Part shown: one piece after another, positions 10,208 through 20,331 of the stretch | Position numbering within the stretch: the first letter of the stretch is position 1 | How the letters are laid out: every line of letters begins with the position of its first letter | From: Bugula neritina | Lineage: Eukaryota; Bryozoa; Gymnolaemata; Cheilostomatida; Bugulidae | Direction of reading: 5' to 3' | NCBI GenBank assembly: GCA_964035545.1 | Contig: CAXIUT010000296.1 | Location: 1-28,012 of the forward strand | Length of the DNA: 28,012 nt | Notes under the pieces: model-generated | What the model was told of the DNA's origin: nothing | The model's input: the letters and a program-made list of their open reading frames with translations, nothing else | The model's database searches: none | Position numbers and translations under genes: made by a program

Positions 10208-11883
10208 TCAAAGATGATTATGATTATGATTATGATGACCGAAATGATTGTTATCTTCATGATGTACAGTCTGTTCAACCTTCGACTAGTTCATCTTTGT
10301 TTTCATCCTCTGTCTCAACCTGAAGTTCTATAGTCTACGAATGCATTTGCATTGTCCATCTTTACCATGACTGTGATTATGATCACGGCTATATATATGT
10401 CGATTAGTTGGTGTGTTTCCATGAGGATTAGCTTGATTGTTACGAGGATGATGAACTGTTATATTATGGTTGTTTTGAGAATTATGAGGAGATTTATTAA
10501 GTTTCTATGGAGTTTGGAAATAAATTTGATCTTTTATTGAACTCTTTTTTTTGTTGCCTTCATCTATCTTTGACAGCTTTTTTCTAGCATGACTTATATT
10601 TTTAGACTATGAAAAAGTTCTAGTTTTGTTGGTTGTTGGTAATTTCGGATTAGAGCCAAAAAGGTCTTGAATACCCATTGAAGAAATTTCCATTTGTTTT
10701 TCGTAAAGAGAAGGAATAATTTGCACTAAAATACTATTTTAAAAGAGTCCACTAATAACTTCTCCACCAGTTAGATAGATTTGTCCCTTTCCATTTTGAG
10801 CACCAGATTTCCAATCACCCTTATAAAAGGAACTATCAGTCCAAAACATCTCACCATAACCTTCTCTTTTATCGTTAACAAAATTTCCTTTATAAAAGTT
10901 ACCACTTGGAAAATACAATTCACCATAACCTTCCTTTAGTCCTTATGAATAACTACCAGAATATTTAGTTTATCCAGAAGACCATTTTCCTTTTCCATGT
11001 CTGAGTCCATTTTTAAAACTACCTTCATAAGTAGCTTATCCTTGTTTCCATGCGTAAGTTCCAAATCCATCAAATCTGTTATTCTGATACTCTCCTTTAA
11101 AAGAATCTCCATTCGAAAAAGATTACTATCCCTGACCATGCTTCAATGAATTTACTAACATCCCTTGATAGGTAGATATATTTGTTTTAAGAGTACCTCT
11201 TCCATGCATGATAGCTAGTTTCCAGTGCCCAAGATAGACTGTTCCATTTTTTTATACATAAAGACCTTTATCATTTCTAAGTCCATTTGAAAAATGTCCC
11301 TTATATCCCCATTTATTATAGACCACTTCCTCTCCTAAATTAGATTTCAAATCATTAACAAAAGATCCCTTATACCATCCAACTCCAGCCTGTAAATAAA
11401 ATCCATTGCCCTCTCTTTTATTCGCCTGCATCATTCCTTCATAAATATTTCCATTTTTGAAGATAACAATCGAACGACCTGTACATTGACTATCAATAAA
11501 TTAGCCAACATATATTTTATGAGAACTAAGTCTAACTATCTTCAACTTATCTTTATTTTCTTGCATTTATCCAACAAACTACTTATTTAATGGACGATAA
11601 CTATCTAGATATATGAGTACATAGCAAAGAAGTTGTCAAGATTTTGAGGACCATTCTACCAACTTTATTGAAATAGCTATGGATATGCTTTATCAAGGTT
11701 GATAGATATTTGTCTTTCTAGCTAATTAATATCTTTATCTGGAAGTTTGAATTGTCCCTTTGTAACTCTAGACTTAATTGTTAGATGAGTTGATTGATTT
11801 TATTCCAGTTCTGGTTTGAAAACAACAGGAAAGGCAGGGAAGTCAGTTTCTTATAGCTCTTAAAAATCATTGCTGGTCTCCAT
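10208..11883 (-). CDS. MORN-repeat protein with His/Asn-rich tail
   Basis: 551 residues, one 20 nt intron (11601-11620). The N-terminal 130 residues are not recognised. About residues 130-400 consist of roughly a dozen MORN repeats of 20-24 residues (YEGMMQANKREGNGFY, YKGSFVNDLKSNLGEEV, YEGSFKNGLRHGKGKW, YKGNFVNDKREGYGEM). MORN sheets bind lipids or link membranes to cytoskeleton. The last 130 residues are basic, then rich in His and Asn, ending in HHNHNHNHL, which could bind metal ions. TAA stands at MORN positions where Glu is usual (YVGEF). It lies 61 bp downstream of the RING-like membrane protein on the same strand and is convergent with the coiled-coil gene. Confidence 0.9.
11601..11620 (-). 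other. 20 nt intron in the MORN gene
   Basis: On the minus strand GTACTC...AGATAG. Removal joins NFFA to YRPLNKEFVGEM and keeps the frame through the first MORN repeat. Confidence 0.82.
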
Positions 11884-11944
11884 AAATATATTTATTAATG
11901 TTTTATTAATCAAGTTGATTATAAAGTAATGAAACTATTATCAA

Positions 11945-12565
11945 TCAATTGCATTCTGTTTTATCTTTCTTCGAATCGAATATCAAATAATCTTTAGTCA
12001 GTTATTCATTGGTTTCAAGTTCAATATCTTTGAAAGCTGAAGTCTGGATCTCCAATTTCGTTGCATAAACCTATTTTATTCTAACTGATTTTTTATACAA
12101 TATATCTCTAATATTGATGACAAGCATATAAATTCCCATGCCTAGAATTAAACCTTAGAAATATAGCAAAAGAAAAGCTATATCTGCTGCTAAAGTAGAA
12201 TTGACAGTATGAAGGATAGCTACAAAGCAAAAGATAATTAATAAGATGGTGAACAATAGTTTTCCACATTTAACTGTTGAATTTAACGGAGAATATGTAT
12301 ATGTAGCTTCCAAGTCGATTCCTATAATTTCATGGCAAGTCTGGCATTTGAACTTAGCATCTTCCTATTTGAGTTGTTGCTCTTGGAACTGACTCATGAA
12401 GCACATTTGATGGCAGAATAAGTAACATTTACACAATGATATACATTTTTCATGGGTAAGGTTTAGATCACAGGTTTCACATTTTTGACCTAAACGCATC
12501 TACCACTTTTCAGGATCGAAAGCTATGGTTGGTCGAGTGCAGGAGAAATCAAGATAAGAACCCAT
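11945..12565 (-). CDS. RING-CH-like membrane protein
   Basis: 206 residues, no intron. An N-terminal zinc-binding pattern resembles RINGv/MARCH fingers: C29-x2-C32, C45-x-C47, H52-x2-C55, C74-x2-C77. Two hydrophobic segments follow at about 105-130 (LLFTILLIIFCFVAIL) and 137-160 (IAFLLLYFEGLILGMGIYML), then a cytosolic tail. Membrane RING-CH proteins are E3 ubiquitin ligases that act on membrane proteins. The spacing between C47 and H52 is shorter than in typical members, so ligase activity is inferred only. It probably does not share a transcript with the MORN gene downstream, given the monocistronic nature of ciliate genes. Confidence 0.7.
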
Positions 12566-12725
12566 TAGTGTTTTTTGATTTTAAATATTATAGAAATATC
12601 GAATTTAACTATATAAATAAAAAAATAAACAGCTTTTTAAAATCTGAACTATTTTTACTATTAATCAATCTTTAATTAAAAAGCTGTTTCATAAATTAAT
12701 AATATTTATATTGTTGATAATAATA

Positions 12726-12991
12726 ATGCAAAACAAGAAAGGAAAAAATATCAAGAAAAAACAAAAGGTAAAACACAATAACAAACAAAAACAAAATCAA
12801 GGCAAATTCAGTAAAAATGGTAATTTTCTTTTAATATAGAACCAGCAGCAAAAAGGACAGGAGATACATAGCAAAAGAAGAAGATCTATTCAAAACAGGA
12901 TAAGATATCTAAAGCTATAAACAAAAATATCTAGAAAACAATGATGTAAAGAGCAACAACTTCAAAAGAAGTATTCAACTTTCTTAAATGA
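12726..12991 (+). CDS. Small basic protein, possibly UPF0390/DUF2462-like
   Basis: 81 residues with one 20 nt intron (12820-12839). The N-terminal 30 residues are mostly Lys, Asn and Gln. The C-terminal ISKAINKNIEKTMMERATT resembles the conserved helix of UPF0390 proteins (pattern I-x2-x-I-E-x4-x-R/KA). Those are short, Lys-rich, probably nucleolar proteins of unknown role. The match is by eye and weak. It is convergent with the next gene, whose stop lies only 14 bp away. Confidence 0.6.
12820..12839 (+). other. 20 nt intron in the small basic protein gene
   Basis: GTAATT...ATATAG, 20 nt. Splicing moves the frame to the one encoding the conserved-looking C-terminal helix; unspliced, a TGA occurs at about residue 73. 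Confidence 0.7.
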
Positions 12992-13005
12992 TACAAAAAC
13001 ATTAA

Positions 13006-14091
13006 TCATGAAAAAAATCCCTTAGGAAATATTTTACTCAATCTATCCAAACCAGCCTTCCGACTCCTTTTCTGTTTACTCGCAGAAAATACATTCTTTA
13101 TTTCCTTCGTACGCCAGTCCACCATCTACAATAACTGAGAAGAATGCGGTTCTACTCTAGGAAGAGGAGATAGCTCGTGTTTTATATCGACACAACTATC
13201 GCCCAAGAAATTAAGTGTCTACTTCTGTTTTACAATAGTACTCAAATCTCCTATCTTTTAGTTATTGTCAATTTGTCCTACTTCATTGCCCGGCACCTAG
13301 TTATTATCAACTATGGGTTATTTTATTTTTTAATAATATTTTTTTTGAAGACTGGGACTACTTCTTTGATTACTAATTTTCTAATTTTTTTATTTAGGAC
13401 TGTAGGCATGATAGTATCTTCCTGGATGTTGACTAGATTTGATGACTTCTTCAGTATTGGATCTAATTTTGACATCAGAATATCTATTATTTTTCCTAGC
13501 CAGATCAATAATCTTCTTAGGAGTAGGCTATTAAACAAACTACTGATATCTATATTGTTGTTTTTAGGTTGATAGTCTTTTATCGGCTGATGATTGTTTA
13601 TGTCTTTTGACCTAATTTCTTAATTAGTGAAGGTCAAGTAAATACGATGGTCCAATTGTATTCTTCTTAAGATTGACTGATTTAGATATAGCTTTCTGAG
13701 ATCCTTCTTTTTAATTGGTTTTGACTCGTTGTTTATTAGGATGATTTACTGGCGTTGGTTTCCGACTGAGGAGAGGATGTTATAACGGTAAGGATGACTT
13801 CTTTTTGGGTGATGTTTTTATATGGTCCAACTTTTCTTTCAGAGAATCGATGCAATCAATCAGCAAACGTTGGTCTGATGGTACTGTTTCGATTATTGCT
13901 TTTAGTTTAGATGTGATTGATTGGTGGGGAGGAGTATGTACCTCGGTTAATTCTAAATTAAAAGGGGAGTACTTTTTTATGAGCGGATGACTCTGTTTCG
14001 TTTGATGGAGTTATAGTTAAAAGTATGAAGTCTTTTGGCTGTGAATGGATTCTGTCTATTTTCCATGCTTATATTATCTCCTCAAAATCAT
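13006..14091 (-). CDS. Basic, probably disordered protein of unknown function
   Basis: One open frame of 361 residues without intron from ATG 14091. It is rich in Lys, Gln, Ser and Pro throughout, with patches such as KSSLPLEHPLLSRKPTPV and KEKNEKISNQRSSPSL. There is a short helical segment LKAIIETVPSDQRLLIDCIDSLKEKLDHI near residue 65 (given here only as landmark, about 29 residues, positions 60-92). No membrane segment or catalytic motif is seen. It may be a cytoskeletal or nucleic-acid-associated linker protein, but I do not recognise it. It diverges from the TRIP4-like gene with an 86 bp gap. Confidence 0.72.
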
Positions 14092-14177
14092 ACAAAACTA
14101 TCAGATTAGAGTGATTTTTAATCAAAGAATGTTAATGTTGAAAAGGCTGAAGTGATATTTATTCTTTGATAATAATA

Positions 14178-14921
14178 ATGAAGAAGAAGTAAAAAAAGCC
14201 TCAAAAGTAGGTGTACATGCAACGAATCAAATGCAATTGCATGGCACAAAAACACTAACTTATCAATAATTGTCTCAACTGTGGCAAAGTAGTCTGTGCT
14301 CAGTAAGGCGAAGGAAATTGTCTTTATTGTGGAAAACTAGTCACCAGACCATAAGGTCTCTTCCTCTAAGACACAGCAGCCATATTTCCATCTCTAACAC
14401 CAGAACAGCAATAAGCAGTCGTACAAGAACGATCAAAAGCAATTCAGCATAAAAATATTTTGGTTTAGAGAGATAAATCAACTTCAAATCAAAATATATT
14501 TGACTAACAAATGGACTACTATGAAATATCATAAAACAAATGGCTTGATGAGTCAGATCGACAACATGCGATTGATAAAATTTTGAGTAAAGGCGATTTA
14601 GTGGAAACTGAACAATTCAAAAATAATGCTAAATATGATCCGATGACTGGATAGTTTATTAGATAAGAATTTTCATTTGATGAAGAAGCCTTCAAAAAAT
14701 AAGGACAAAGCTATCTATAGAAAATATAAAAATAAAAGAAGATTTCTAAATAGCAAAAAGCTAAAGAGAGTAAACATAACTGGGATGAAAGATTGCTAAG
14801 AAGTGAAAAGCTAAGATAGCTTTGTGAAGATTTAGTTGGAGATTCTAGTGAACCAGTGAATAAGAAGGTATAAAAATAGACTAAAATACTTGGAGTTACA
14901 GAGTTGATTGTAGATTAGTGA
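14178..14921 (+). CDS. TRIP4/ASC-1-like zinc finger protein (C2HC5)
   Basis: 247 residues, no intron. Residues about 17-52 form the TRIP4-type C2HC5 zinc finger: CNCMAQKHELINNCLNCGK, then VVCAQEGEGNCLYCG. The LINNCLxCG and QEGxGxCxxCG signatures of the family are both present, with the Glu of QEG encoded by TAA. The remainder is charged, with a DPMTGEFIREEFSFDEE-like segment and a coiled basic tail. In animals TRIP4 (ASC-1) belongs to the ASCC complex, which acts in transcription coactivation, alkylation repair signalling and ribosome rescue. This protein is shorter than animal TRIP4 and has no ASCH domain, so it covers only the zinc-finger half. It lies 28 bp upstream of the ATG16 gene on the same strand. 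Confidence 0.88.
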
Positions 14922-14949
14922 TTGTAGGATATATATAATTTTATAATAA

Positions 14950-16637
14950 ATGCTAAGTGCGACTGCTTAAGCTTATTTTGAGAGTGAATTTTAGCAAGAT
15001 CTAAAAGTAGTGGGATAAGATCTATTAAAAAAATACGATCCTGTGATCAAAGCATATCGAGATGTGATAATACCTTTTTAAAGAAATAGAATCAATTAGC
15101 ATCAGAGCATCATTTTTTAAAATTCTAATTTATAACAAAATAAATTGGAATTACTTGGTAAAGTATAGCAAGTAAGATCATAAAATTAGAAACTAGAAAG
15201 TGCACTTGAACATCAAATGCTTAAAATAAGTGAGTACTAACATAAAATATAATAAATGAATCAACTCAATACTGACAATCTCAGTATTATTGAATCACTT
15301 AGACTAAGAAACTAAGATTATAAATAAGCGATAGATCACAAAAACTCATCTATCATTCAATTATAAAAAGTAATTTTATATTTATCAAGGATAAACAAGT
15401 GCTGCTTTAAAAATATCAATAAAAAGATAAATAGTACAATTTAGTATTAGCTAATTGCATGAGAGATAAAAATCTTTTGGCAGAAAAATTAAATCAAATC
15501 AATTAAATGGAAATCACACTTCACTAAAAATAAAAATAACTCAAAGCTTAACAGTTTTATATCAAAAAACAATGGTAAGAATTGGATTAGAAAAAAAAGA
15601 CACCACAATAATAAATTAAAAAAGATAGTAAAGTAACTAAAAGTTAGTTCTTTCCTTCAGCAAATCGACAATCAGTCGATAATAACTCATACAATTAAGT
15701 ATAAAAACCTAAATAAAAAAACACAAATAACTAAATTCTACGAAATCCACTCCGTAAACTAGTAAAACATCATCAGAGTTAAATCTATGATCTCTCATTT
15801 AACTACAATGGCAATCTTCTAGCTAGTTGCGGAGGAGATAGATTCATAAGAGTATATGATATTCTTGGCATGAGAACTGCCTCCAATATTAACTCTAACT
15901 CTCCAGAAAGTGTGTTCATTAGTGTTGCTCTTGACTACAGTGGAGATCGACTCCTCTCAGGTTCAACAGATAAAACTTTAGGAATCTATCACAGTCAAAC
16001 AGGAAAACATTTACACTCGTTTTTAGGACATGGCAGTAAAGTCAACTCAGTATGTTGGACCAGCTCCAGGTAAAGATGCGCTAGTGGTTCTGATGATAAA
16101 CAAATGAAGGTATGGGATATTGAGAAAGCTTCTAATGTGTTTTCAGTTGGATGTCAAAAAGGAGTTAAAGTAGTTAGATCAAATAATGTATAACCACTGG
16201 TCTATACTGGTCATTCTGATGGTAGTGTTCGAGTCTACTCCACTTCCCAAGGAAACTCTCCAGTATCCCAAGTCAAAGGACTGATCGACTACTCCATCAC
16301 TTCTCTAACATTACTATCAAATCGACATCAAGTCCTAGCAACTAGTTTAGATGGTTCAATAATTCATCTTTTAGATTTTAAAATGAACAAATCAGTCTGT
16401 AAATACTAACATCGTGATTTTTTCAATTCTTCAGCCCATGGGACGATATCTCCCTCTTAAGGTTTAATTTTAGCAGGTAACTGTGAAGGTTCTATATATT
16501 ACTGGGATCGATTCAAAGGAGATATGGTCAAGAGAGTATCAGGGCATGATTCGGCATCAACATCTATTAGCTATCACTTCATGAGTAGTTTGCTGGCCAG
16601 TGGAGATAAAGAAGGAAGTTTGATTTTATGGCAGTGA
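14950..16637 (+). CDS. ATG16-like autophagy protein (coiled coil + WD40 propeller)
   Basis: 555 residues with one 20 nt intron (15370-15389). Residues about 20-220 form a long coiled coil. Residues about 265-555 form a WD40 propeller: LSFNYNGNLLASCGGDRFIR, VALDYSGDRLLSGSTDKTL, SVCWTSSRERCASGSDDK, VYTGHSDGSVRVY and the last blades AGNCEGSIYYWDRFKGDMV and SLLASGDKEGSLILW. This order and the final blades resemble ATG16L1. ATG16 binds ATG12-ATG5 and directs ATG8 lipidation to the phagophore or to single membranes; peritrichs feed by phagocytosis, so a phagosomal role is plausible. The ATG5-binding helix at the N-terminus is not clear. Other coiled-coil/WD40 proteins remain possible. Confidence 0.85.
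15370..15389 (+). other. 20 nt intron in the ATG16-like gene
   Basis: GTAATTTTAT...ATCAAG, 20 nt, within the coiled coil. Removal keeps the downstream WD40 frame in register with the start. Confidence 0.82.
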
Positions 16638-16672
16638 TTAGGTGTTATAATAACCAATATATTTATTTAAAA

Positions 16673-17674
16673 ATGAAAAACATTCTTCTTGTTGTCTTGA
16701 TAGTAGTCATCAAAACTGATTTTCCAGCTTCTTTTACAATAGTCAGAAATATTCTGCAACCTCTTGGTCTTGATGGCTTTATGAAAAAAACAGGATGTTG
16801 CTAAACAGATAGTAAAGGAAATACAATCAGTTATACCCATATTTCTTTAGATGGCTTCAAATCAACTTCAACATCTACAACCATTCAAAACGGCATATCT
16901 CCACTCAGTTGCTGGATAAATGCATTTAGCGATATCTCTTCATCAAAACCTTAAAAAGGAGGTAACAGCGTATCTTCTGTACAAGAATATCTCATAAATA
17001 ATTATCATCAACATGGAGTCAAATTACTGATGAATGCCTTTGCTGATTAGGCACCAATAAGCGACTTAAAAACAGATGCAAAAGCTGTTGCTTTGAATAT
17101 CGCTAATATAATTAAATCTACCCAATTGGATGGAGTCAGTATATAATTTGAAGATTATCATGCTGTAGCAGATGGAACTGCCTCAAATTGGCTACAACTA
17201 CTACTCTCTACATTAAAAACATAAATTCCATCTTAAACAATTATTCTAATTATCCCAGTAACCATAGTTAGCAAAGTACTTCTTTTGCAACAAACAAATG
17301 TAAATGCATATGTAGATATATTTGTTCTAAAGTATTATGGATTTAATAGATAAGATTACACCAACTATAATTCTCTTTTCTAGAAGAGCACGATAATTCC
17401 TGATACATCTTTTGGATAACTGCTGAAAAGTAAAACTGTTGGAATCGATCTATGTAGAACTTTGATTTCCAAACCTAGTCGATCAAGTAGAGATAGCTTT
17501 ATTGATCAATAAACTTTGAATCAAGCCTTTGTAAATGCAAGAAATACCTTTGGATGGTTTGGTGGTTATGCTAATCTTGATTTTTAGGGAGATTCTGCTC
17601 TTGGATTTCAGAGGCAAGTTATGCGAGGATTAAGAGATTAATGTATGCTAAAAGGAGACTGTTTCTGTCAGTGA
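16673..17674 (+). CDS. Secreted GH18 chitinase-like protein with altered catalytic motif
   Basis: 333 residues, no intron. The N-terminus MKNILLVVLIVVIKTDFPAS is a signal peptide. The domain has a GH18-like order: GVKLLMNAFADEAPISD, then the catalytic strand LDGVSIEFEDY, then a strand with DIFVLKYYGF and a late GWFGGYANLDF, where family members have a Trp at the barrel base. The canonical DGxDxDxE reads DGVSIEFE here: the first Asp and the terminal Glu are kept, but the two middle Asp are Ser and Glu. Activity is therefore doubtful; non-catalytic carbohydrate binding is possible. The C-terminal end (GDCFCQ) and its 3' flank recur twice downstream (20497-20580, 24338-24411). Confidence 0.75.
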
Positions 17675-17725
17675 TTATTACTATGAATAATATTTTATAT
17701 TTCTTTACTAACACAAATAAACTAT
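17643..17725 (+). repeat. Dispersed ~80 bp repeat, copy 1 (GH18-like gene 3' end)
   Basis: From GTATGC to AAACTATGA. It covers the last codons and stop of the GH18-like gene plus its flank. Close copies precede the 3' ends of both centrin-like genes, sharing AAAGGAGACTG and TTTACTAACAC. Confidence 0.8.
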
Positions 17726-18236
17726 GATTATAATAAACTGTCTTGAAAAATTATTTTTTCAAAAATAAAATAATATTGATTATTAATAATATGTCTAAGT
17801 CTTTCTAACCTTTTAAAAATAATCAGCTTTTCAATGTTTTAGTTATATGTTCTTTTTTATAATTTTTGACAATTATTTATTAGTATTCTTATTTTAATTC
17901 TTTAAGATTATCATCTTCTTTCTTGCCACGATAATCATCATTTTTGAACAACTTGATTGTTCACACTTCTTTAAACTTATATTGTATTAAAATTCATTTA
18001 ATGATTTTGTTTATTCTTTGATATTTAAATAAATATGCTAATCAGTAAATCTTATTTTCTTAATATCAATGTTTTATCACTTTTTCGACTATTTTTCGGC
18101 TCAGTTCATTCTAACTAACTCAACAAGACAATTATGCTTTGATAATATCGAAAAATTGATTTTTATTTTTTTATTAACACTTTTGAAACTTACAGGTCAA
18201 CTTGTATTCAGTCATAAATCATCCTTTCCCTGAGCT
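17675..18236. other. AT-rich intergenic region
   Basis: No gene supported. From about 17870 it has patchy similarity to 21716 onward, which rises to near identity at about 18172, the left part of the segmental duplication. Confidence 0.5.
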
Positions 18237-18416
18237 ATGAACTTCTCCTGCTTTTCTCTAGTTTACTATTGCAATCCGGTATTATTTAATCACCTTATTA
18301 GCGATCATGCATGTTTGATGAGCCACCTGAAGAGATTCTATGATTAAAGGAAAATTCAATTTTTAAAGGAAGAACAAAGGTTAATTAGAGTTTTGGCTGA
18401 TTAATATACTTAGTGA
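18237..18416 (+). CDS. Small ORF conserved in both duplication copies (A)
   Basis: 59 residues beginning MNFSCFSLVYYCNP and ending LADQYTE before TGA. The frame and length are the same in copy B (22073-22252) despite several replacements (for example ISDHACLMSHLKRFYD versus INDHACLMIQLKRFSY). No family is recognised. It may be a small gene, or part of the 5' leader of the peptide gene 155 bp downstream. Much of the conservation could simply reflect the recent duplication. Confidence 0.3.
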
Positions 18417-18570
18417 CTTATCAGGTAAAGAAGTAGCTTTCAAAAGGACTTCATCTCTTATAAATATTATTATAGAGAACAGAAATAGCATGAGAATCCA
18501 TAAACAAGAGTGAGTCAGTGGTTATAACTACATCTTTTTTATGGTAAGATCATCTTTCATTCTGAACTTA

Positions 18571-20331
18571 ATGTCAACCATCAAGCTAGCTATTCTTGTG
18601 CTCCTGTTGATTACTCTATCGATGGGCGGAATGTAGTATGATTTCTAGTCAGTGTGGTAAAGTGAATACTATCTAGAGTATAATTCAAGTTAAAAAGAAA
18701 CCAACCGTAACTCATTGATAAGTTAGAAGTATCTTTCTGGTAATCTAAGCATCAAAGTAATTTATTATTGAAAGAAAGTAAGGGTATTTTATTTATTTAT
18801 TTTAGCGTAAATAAATGATTTACAAAAAGGCGTATTTTATCTATTTATTCAGAGTATTAAATTCTTTAGAAATAGGAGTATTCTTTACATTAACCAAGAG
18901 TATTAAATCTTTTAAAAATAGGTGTATTTTTGCGACTTATTTAGGGTATAAATTTGTCAACTTAAGATGTAGTCTATCTATTAACTTTAGTGTACTAGAT
19001 AATTAAATGGAAGGTGTAATATTTACATTTATCTAAGCGTAGTCAATCATTATATTCTAGGAGTATTTTTCTATCGATTAAAGTGTATTAAATTATCGAG
19101 TAGCAGACGTACTATCTAGTATATTTTAGTGTATATTATTTTATTATCTCTAGTGGTACTTTTATATCTATATAGCGTATTAATTATGAGATTTAGTGGT
19201 ATTATTTATTTTGACATAGGGTGCCAATATTTAAGCTTAGATGTTTTCTTATAATCGATCTTAGCGTATAATGATAATTTAATATTAGAAGTTCTCTTTT
19301 GCCTATTGCAGGGTATTTAATACTATGACATAGTCGTACTTTTAAAATGATCAAAGAGTATCAAAATAAATCAATATTAGACGTGCTTTTATTTTAATGT
19401 TAGAGTATCAAACTATTAAGAAAAGTTGTAGTCAGTTTCTTTATTTAGTGTATTTTCTATCCAATAAAGATGTATCATTCTTTATATCTCAGTGTGGTAC
19501 TAAATGATAATATGGTAGATGTAATTTTGCTATTGATTTTAGGGTATCAAAAACTCAATTTAGGTGTACTGTCCTTTATATCTCAGTGCCGTATCAAATC
19601 GTTTAACTCTAGCTGTATAGTTGCTATTGATTTTAGAGTAATAAATAAATCAATACTAGGAGTTATTTTTCATTTACATAAGGGTATAAACTATTTTTAA
19701 AAAGAAGTAGTTATTTGTTTATATTAGTGTATTAATTAAAGATACTTTAGGCGTACTTTTATAATCATTGAAGTGTAATTAAATGTTTTACTTAGCGGTA
19801 ATGTTTATTTAACTAAGGGTACTTAATTTTTAAACCTAGAAGTTATTTTTGAATTAATTAAGAGTATAGAAATTTTCAATAAAAGGCGTACTTATTTAAT
19901 TATACGTAGGGTATTTAATTGTTTTAATAAAGCCGTAATATTTCTATTTATGTAGTGTATTGAATTTTTTATTCCTAGATGTTATCTTTTCTTTTTATTT
20001 AGCGTATAAATCATAAAATTAAGAAGTAACTTTATACTAATTAAAGTGTTTCAAGTATTTTAACTTAGACGTACTTTCCTAGCTATCTAAAGGGTACTTA
20101 GTTGTTTATCTAAGGAGTAACTTTTCATTAACATTAGTGTAAAAATTATTTAACTTTTAGTGGTACTTTTAAAATAATTGAAGCGTATCAAATAAATTAG
20201 TTGTAGTCGTACTCTTTAAGTGATTCAAGAGTATTAGATTATTAATTCTAGGAGTATTTTTTATACTAATCTAAGTGTACTAAAATAACTGATCTTTAGG
20301 CAGTGTATCATTGGTCGTGAAAAAGAACTGA
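18571..20331 (+). CDS. Micro-exon gene A: secreted Cys-rich prepropeptide from ~74 exons
   Basis: Exon 1 (18571-18632) encodes a signal peptide, MSTIKLAILVLLLITLSMGG. Introns at 18633-18652, 18657-18676, 18678-18697, 18707-18726, 18729-18749, 18757-18778 and 18784-18805 leave short exons (TGTG, A, 9 nt, AA, 7 nt, 5 nt). From 18806 exons alternate 1 nt and 2 nt, interrupted only by TGTG and TGCC, to 20300-20304; the last intron is 20305-20325 and the last exon is AACTGA. All about 73 introns run GT...AG and measure 20-23 nt. Joined, they give 67 residues: a pro-segment ending IRRR (dibasic processing site), then mature peptide with pattern C-x10-C-x2-C-P-x2-C-x11-C. No stop occurs before the end. 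Joined micro-exon codons have about 46% GC against roughly 20% in the introns. An in-frame ATG at 18541 could add ten residues. Function unknown; pheromone-like by architecture. Confidence 0.85.
18784..20325 (+). other. Intron array of micro-exon gene A
   Basis: 67 consecutive GT...AG introns separated by 1, 2, 4 or 5 nt. Introns following a 1 nt exon (phase 1) tend to begin GTATYAAAT and be A-rich. Introns following a 2 nt exon (phase 0) tend to begin GTAYTTTT and be T-rich. The repeating unit is thus a dimer of about 45 bp carrying three coding bases. It looks like a degenerate 23 bp tandem repeat when read without splicing. Confidence 0.85.

Noticed and set aside
13177-13572. Plus-strand ORF of 131 codons
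   Set aside because: It is the complement of the 361-codon minus-strand gene at 13006-14091, which stays open throughout with only TGA as stop.
18601-18660. Reading straight on past the signal peptide through the first micro-introns (frame with QYDF...)
   Set aside because: With the 18633-18652 intron retained and the next one removed, TG+A makes a stop. Removing four 20 nt introns gives one open frame that joins the array in phase in both copies.
18815-19006. Continuous ORF inside array A (and 19470-19700; 23371-23553 in array B)
   Set aside because: These read through introns. They are AT-driven frames with no conservation of their own beyond that of the introns.
18784-20325. Minisatellite, CRISPR-like or telomere-like repeat array
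   Set aside because: The spacing of about 23 bp is regular but units are not identical, and only GT and AG borders are strictly kept. The bases between borders translate into a conserved Cys-framework peptide in two copies.
18571-20331. Unremoved internal eliminated sequences (DNA-level excision) in place of introns
   Set aside because: The chromosome carries telomeres at both ends, so it is macronuclear. The units have GT...AG rather than TA borders, and they match the spliceosomal introns of neighbouring genes in size and ends.
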